Below, piece by piece: positions 59,982 through 63,257 of a stretch of DNA of 63,257 nucleotides. The DNA is from Chthonomonas sp. UBA2017. Its GTDB lineage: Bacteria; Armatimonadota; Fimbriimonadia; Fimbriimonadales; Fimbriimonadaceae. The first letter of the stretch is position 1. Every line of letters begins with the position of its first letter. The stretch covers positions 1 through 63,257 of the forward strand of contig DDCB01000009.1 of NCBI GenBank assembly GCA_002335425.1, read 5' to 3'. Under the pieces are notes generated by a model. That model ran no database searches. It worked only from the letters and a program-made list of their open reading frames with translations, and was not told the DNA's origin. The position numbers and the translations under genes are program-made.

Positions 59982-60640
59982 GATTCAGTCGAGTCTTCGG
60001 GATCGTCGGAGGGTTGCTCTTCGGGCTCGGTGCGGCCTTTCCAACGGCGAATTTGAGCGTGGGTGGGATAAAACATCCCGACCGTTTGAATCTGGAGGGT
60101 GGGCTCCTCGGGATCGGCGGCAGTCTCCGCCAGGTGGTCCATGATCGCCTGAAAGATTCGATCCCGTAGCCCTTCGAGCTGCTTCGGAGTGACATGAAAA
60201 ACCCGCCGCCGCAAGCCCAGAGTTAAGTAGATGGAGAGATCTTCCGGCACCATCGAAAGCGCGATCTCGACGTCGCGGCTCGCCGACCGCATGAGAGCCG
60301 AAAACGCCTTCGACTGGAGTCCGAGGTACTCCGCCGAGGCCCCCGGTCCTTCGTCGAGCGAGATGACCGAGGATCGCACGTACAGCTTTTCGATCCGGGC
60401 ATGTCGCTTTCGCTCCGCCACCGCCAGAAGAAGGCCGGCCTGGACCAGCGCCACGACATGATAATGGACCGTCTGCTGGGACTTGCCGAGGTCACCCGCG
60501 ACTTCGCTGATCGACCGAGGCGAATAGACCGGAAAAGCCCAATAGACCTCTGCTCGAACCGGCGACGCGATGCAGGCAATTTGATCTTTCGAAAAGATCA
60601 AGCGCTCAACTTGGCCCGGAAAAAGACGATCAGAACTCAC
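59978..60640 (-). CDS. ArsR-like winged-helix transcriptional regulator
   Basis: A 220-residue protein from GTG 60640. A winged helix spans about residues 20-95: ASPVRAEVYWAFPVYSPRSISEVAGDLGKSQQTVHYHVVALVQAGLL split across helices H1-H4 and wing. The remaining 120 residues form a helical domain of unknown ligand. An acidic tail (EEQPSDDPEDSTES) ends it. There is no ArsR metal-binding CVC motif. It overlaps the corC stop by four bases on the opposite strand and is divergent from the large secreted-protein gene. Confidence 0.8.
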   Translation of the reverse strand: MSSDRLFPGQVERLIFSKDQIACIASPVRAEVYWAFPVYSPRSISEVAGDLGKSQQTVHYHVVALVQAGLLLAVAERKRHARIEKLYVRSSVISLDEGPGASAEYLGLQSKAFSALMRSASRDVEIALSMVPEDLSIYLTLGLRRRVFHVTPKQLEGLRDRIFQAIMDHLAETAADPEEPTLQIQTVGMFYPTHAQIRRWKGRTEPEEQPSDDPEDSTES

Positions 60641-60658
60641 AACAACACCCCAAAGATC

Positions 60659-60664
60659 ATTATA
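60659..60664 (-). promoter_or_regulatory. -10 element of the ArsR-like gene
   Basis: TATAAT on the minus strand, 18 bases before GTG 60640, with a GGGG purine patch between that could act as a weak ribosome-binding site. Confidence 0.5.
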
Positions 60665-60832
60665 GTCAAATTATCTGACAATTTTGGGCAAAACTGAGCT
60701 GAGTCCGGCCTCATGCCTCGCTGACAGCCCGAGCGGTCTCTTGCTCCCTAGCAAAATTTCGGGATTTTCTTTTAACTTCAGCGATCTCGATTCAATTTTT
60801 TCACGCGAGGAGGGGATTGGCTTAGTTGATGT

Positions 60833-60838
60833 TATACT
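60833..60838 (+). promoter_or_regulatory. -10 candidate for the large secreted protein
   Basis: TATACT lies about 80 bases before the ATG at 60918. GAGGGGA is about 17 bases before that ATG. The remaining part of the 60641-60917 gap is AT-richer than its surroundings; I see no gene in it. Confidence 0.4.
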
Positions 60839-60917
60839 CGAACGGTATCTCTGAATCGCCTGAGTGCCGAGTCGTGTCGAGACCTCGATGGGCTTCAGAG
60901 GGGAAGAAAACATCCTT

Positions 60918-63257
60918 ATGATCAAAACATCAAGTTTCTCTCGCTCCCTGGCCGTACTGGCAGGTGCGCTCGTTGTTGGTTCGGCCTATGCCGTTGTTCA
61001 AGACAGCGTCACCTTTGGCCCCTTTAGCCCCGCCATCGGAACCTCCACGGGCGTCACCTCAGGAACGCTCTTCACGAACATGTTCACGGTGACTGGATAT
61101 TCGCTCGGCCGCATCGACTACACCGGCAATACGGTGGAGATCAACGGCACCACGGTTGACTTTGTCAACGACAACTTCATGCGGATCACCTACCCGGGCG
61201 GCACCCCGTTTGCTCAGCGCGTCGTCGGTTCGCAAGGCGGTTACACCGGAACGGTCACGTTTGGCGGCTCGTTCTTTGTGAACGCAGGAGCCACGGCGCC
61301 ATTCGGAGGCGGAACCTGGAACTTCAACTTCGTCAACACGGTTGATGATTCGCCCACGGGTGGTGTTCTTGACAACACGATGAACATCACGTTCAACCTG
61401 ACGGATGAGCCTGCAACTCCGCCGACGACGGTCGCTTCTTTCGATCCGCTTGCGGATGGTCTGTCAACGAACTCACAAACGTACTCGGCGGCCCAAGTTC
61501 GCTGGTATAAGTTGGTCCTGCCGACGGGCACGGGCGCGACCCGATTCCTTGACTTAGATACGGAAACTTCTACGTCTGCGACGGCAGCGACCGCCCTCGC
61601 GATCTGGAACAATTCGGGCGACCTCATTGTCAGTGATACATCCGATGGAAGCGGGTCCCTCTCACAATTGACCTTTGGCGGAGCGGTGAATCCGCGGCCG
61701 ACTTTTGTGACGGGCGGGAACACGGTAAGCCTGGTCTATAACGGCCGTGATGGCAACCTGGTTGCCGGGACGTATTACGTTTCTGTCACTCGGACGTCAG
61801 CTTCCTATTCGTCTCCTTGGACGGCCACAAGCACGAGCACCGGAACGGCGGGCTTGACCTTCCGAGCGAACTACAACACGGTCTCCGGCATCCCGACGGC
61901 AACGGATCTGGGCACGCTGGTCGATGGCAACAATCCCGCGTCGTTCACCCACGCTGGAGGCATTGTAACCTGGTTCAAGTTCACTATCAACGGACCAACC
62001 AATCTATCGCGATACTTAGACATCGACCTGAATACCACCAGCAGCGATTACGACTTTGCGCTGTATTCCGACACCGGCACTCCGCTGTTCTACGTCGACG
62101 GATTTGCCAACGGAGCGGCCACCTATCCGGCTTTCTTCTCCTTCGGAGGCGCGGACAATGCCCGACCGGCTTTGGCGGGATTGACCACCGCCTTTGCGGG
62201 CCACTCGGGGAATCTGGCAACCGGAACGTACTATCTGGCCGTTGCTCGATTCCCGCTGGTCGCTGGAGCAGGCTTTGCGGCGACAACGACTTCAACGACT
62301 GTCAACTCAACCCCCGTTCCTGTCCGATTCCAGTGGAACCCGGTGACTCCACCTGCCGCGCCTCTCTATGCCCAACGACTCTCCAGCCTCCAAGCTGTGC
62401 CGACTTCGGTGCAGGCTCCGAGCTGCGTCTTCTCGGTGTTGGTGGCGCCTGATCAATCGGACCGACAACTCGCCGATGACTTTACCGTCACCGATGCTAA
62501 CGGCTGGACGATCAACTCCGTGGAAGGACACTTCACCCGAACGACCGACTCGAGCTTCCCAACGTCGATCAACGTGACGTTTTTCCAAAAGTCTGCCGGT
62601 CTTCCGGGAGCAGTGGTCACCACTCAGAATATCCCTTGGGCGAGCGTCACCAATGTTGATGGCGGTCTTTTCGGGACCAACGCGATCACTCGGCGATATC
62701 AAATCCCGATCACTCCGGTGAACCTCGCGGCTGGCGATTACTTCATGATGATCCAACCAGTTTCGCCTGCTGGAATCAATAGCTTCTGGTTCTCGAGCTC
62801 TCCGAACACGCCGATTGCGGGAAGCCCGGCGGCCTACCAACGTGGTGCGGCTTCGACCGGTCCCACGGACAGTGGATTCCCAGCAACCTGGACCGCGAGC
62901 GGTTCCGGCACTTTCGCAACGGCATTCGACCTGACGATGCGGCTTGAAGGAACGGTCAACGCTCCTTCGAACGTGGTTTCGGGCACCGTGGACTTCGGTC
63001 AGCTGACGGCTGCGTACAACACCGGCGCGAACTTGCCGACCTCGATCCCGGTCTCGTTCCGCGATGAGTTCAATTCTGAAATCACCACAGGAACTGCCAC
63101 CTACGATCCGGTGACGGGTGCGTTCAGCGCCTCGGTTCCGGGCGCAGTGACGGTTCCGTACCGGGTGAGCTTCAAGCTGGGCTTCTGGCTCCGCAAGACG
63201 ATGCCGAATCCGTCTGATCCTGCCACCCCGGTAGGTAGCTACGCCTTCGGCACGCTG
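60918..63257 (+). CDS. Large secreted beta-repeat protein, 3' end outside window
   Basis: 780 codons are open to the right edge without a stop. The signal peptide is MIKTSSFSRSLAVLAGALVVGSAYA. Two tandem beta-sandwich units at about 175-315 and 325-460 resemble bacterial pre-peptidase C-type repeats (TWFKFTINGP, RYLDIDLNTTSSDYDFALY and ATGTYYLAVARF; the first copy has RWYKLVLPTG and AGTYYVSVTR). A further beta domain covers about 490-680. The last 80 residues (VSGTVDFGQLTAAYNTGANLP to VTVPYRVSFKLGFWLRKTMP) match the pre-dockerin domain of the protein at 37.0-38.1 kb, so a dockerin-like end is expected beyond the window. Confidence 0.83.
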   Translation, partial: MIKTSSFSRSLAVLAGALVVGSAYAVVQDSVTFGPFSPAIGTSTGVTSGTLFTNMFTVTGYSLGRIDYTGNTVEINGTTVDFVNDNFMRITYPGGTPFAQRVVGSQGGYTGTVTFGGSFFVNAGATAPFGGGTWNFNFVNTVDDSPTGGVLDNTMNITFNLTDEPATPPTTVASFDPLADGLSTNSQTYSAAQVRWYKLVLPTGTGATRFLDLDTETSTSATAATALAIWNNSGDLIVSDTSDGSGSLSQLTFGGAVNPRPTFVTGGNTVSLVYNGRDGNLVAGTYYVSVTRTSASYSSPWTATSTSTGTAGLTFRANYNTVSGIPTATDLGTLVDGNNPASFTHAGGIVTWFKFTINGPTNLSRYLDIDLNTTSSDYDFALYSDTGTPLFYVDGFANGAATYPAFFSFGGADNARPALAGLTTAFAGHSGNLATGTYYLAVARFPLVAGAGFAATTTSTTVNSTPVPVRFQWNPVTPPAAPLYAQRLSSLQAVPTSVQAPSCVFSVLVAPDQSDRQLADDFTVTDANGWTINSVEGHFTRTTDSSFPTSINVTFFQKSAGLPGAVVTTQNIPWASVTNVDGGLFGTNAITRRYQIPITPVNLAAGDYFMMIQPVSPAGINSFWFSSSPNTPIAGSPAAYQRGAASTGPTDSGFPATWTASGSGTFATAFDLTMRLEGTVNAPSNVVSGTVDFGQLTAAYNTGANLPTSIPVSFRDEFNSEITTGTATYDPVTGAFSASVPGAVTVPYRVSFKLGFWLRKTMPNPSDPATPVGSYAFGTL

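Noticed and set aside
60650..60690. ATTAT repeats near the ArsR-like gene, considered as an operator
   Set aside because: They are direct repeats of a five-base AT word coinciding with the -10; no clear dyad symmetry.

Overview
This is a contiguous, gene-dense bacterial chromosome segment with high GC and very short intergenic gaps. I see no insertion sequence, CRISPR array, rRNA or tRNA. Several features point to a diderm bacterium: an Lpt-type lipopolysaccharide export cluster, secreted proteins with PEP-CTERM or dockerin-like ends, ThyX rather than ThyA, a proteasome alpha-like protein, and response regulators that carry the LuxR helix-turn-helix at the N-terminus. Taken together these look most like Armatimonadota (Fimbriimonadia). 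That placement is inference from gene content, not a database match.

Layout. Positions 1-6.3 kb: the start of a leftward gene that may be dprA, a GH38 alpha-mannosidase, a PEP-CTERM protein, a small leftward hydrolase/monooxygenase pair and a HAD phosphatase. 6.3-15.8 kb: a long rightward run of moxR, rlmN, lptC-lptA-lptB-lptF, a DUF3084-like coiled-coil membrane protein, a YqgF-like nuclease, a VOC protein, an NAD-dependent epimerase and a pilin-like membrane protein. 15.8-24.3 kb: pyrimidine-nucleoside phosphorylase, urocanase, a candidate structured RNA, a TPR/OGT-like glycosyltransferase, a thiolase and a glycogen-debranching enzyme. 24.3-32.8 kb: a LuxR-PAS regulator, a WD40 protein, a DsbA-RibD fusion with an FtsX/ABC pair, purA, and a KOW-like protein with an OmpR-type regulator. 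32.8-42 kb: methyltransferase, thyX, two small paralogues, an ECF sigma/anti-sigma pair, a dockerin-bearing secreted protein and hisC-aroF-sufE. 42-49 kb: LuxR-PAS-PAS-GAF-GAF regulator, speE, the proteasome alpha-like gene, infA, a uridine kinase-like/MFS pair and a lower-GC TIR-domain gene. 49-53.4 kb: the leftward ribosomal and alpha operon rpmJ-rpsM-rpsK-rpoA-rplQ-truA-rplM-rpsI. 53.4-60 kb: type-4 uracil-DNA glycosylase, a NanE-NanK fusion, and rpsU-pgpH-ybeY-dgkA/PAP2-corC. 60-63 kb: an ArsR-like regulator and the 5' part of a large secreted protein.

How the genes fit together. Translation and RNA functions are spread over the window (rlmN, infA, rpsU, ybeY, truA and the alpha operon). 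Envelope functions are represented by Lpt export, DgkA/PAP2 lipid recycling, CorC-type transport and FtsX/ABC export. Many neighbours overlap by a start/stop tetranucleotide (ATGA or similar), which indicates translationally coupled operons.

A recurring feature is a -10-like hexamer (TAnACT, CATAAT or TATAAT) 6-8 bases before the start codon. This implies that several mRNAs are leaderless, and it helps to choose unusual GTG and TTG starts. The most unusual items are those leaderless promoters, a pseudoknot-capable element after the urocanase gene, the HTH-first sensor-regulators, the orphan proteasome alpha-like gene, the DsbA-RibD fusion, an lptC gene whose only well-placed start is ATC, and a C-terminal domain shared by two large secreted proteins.
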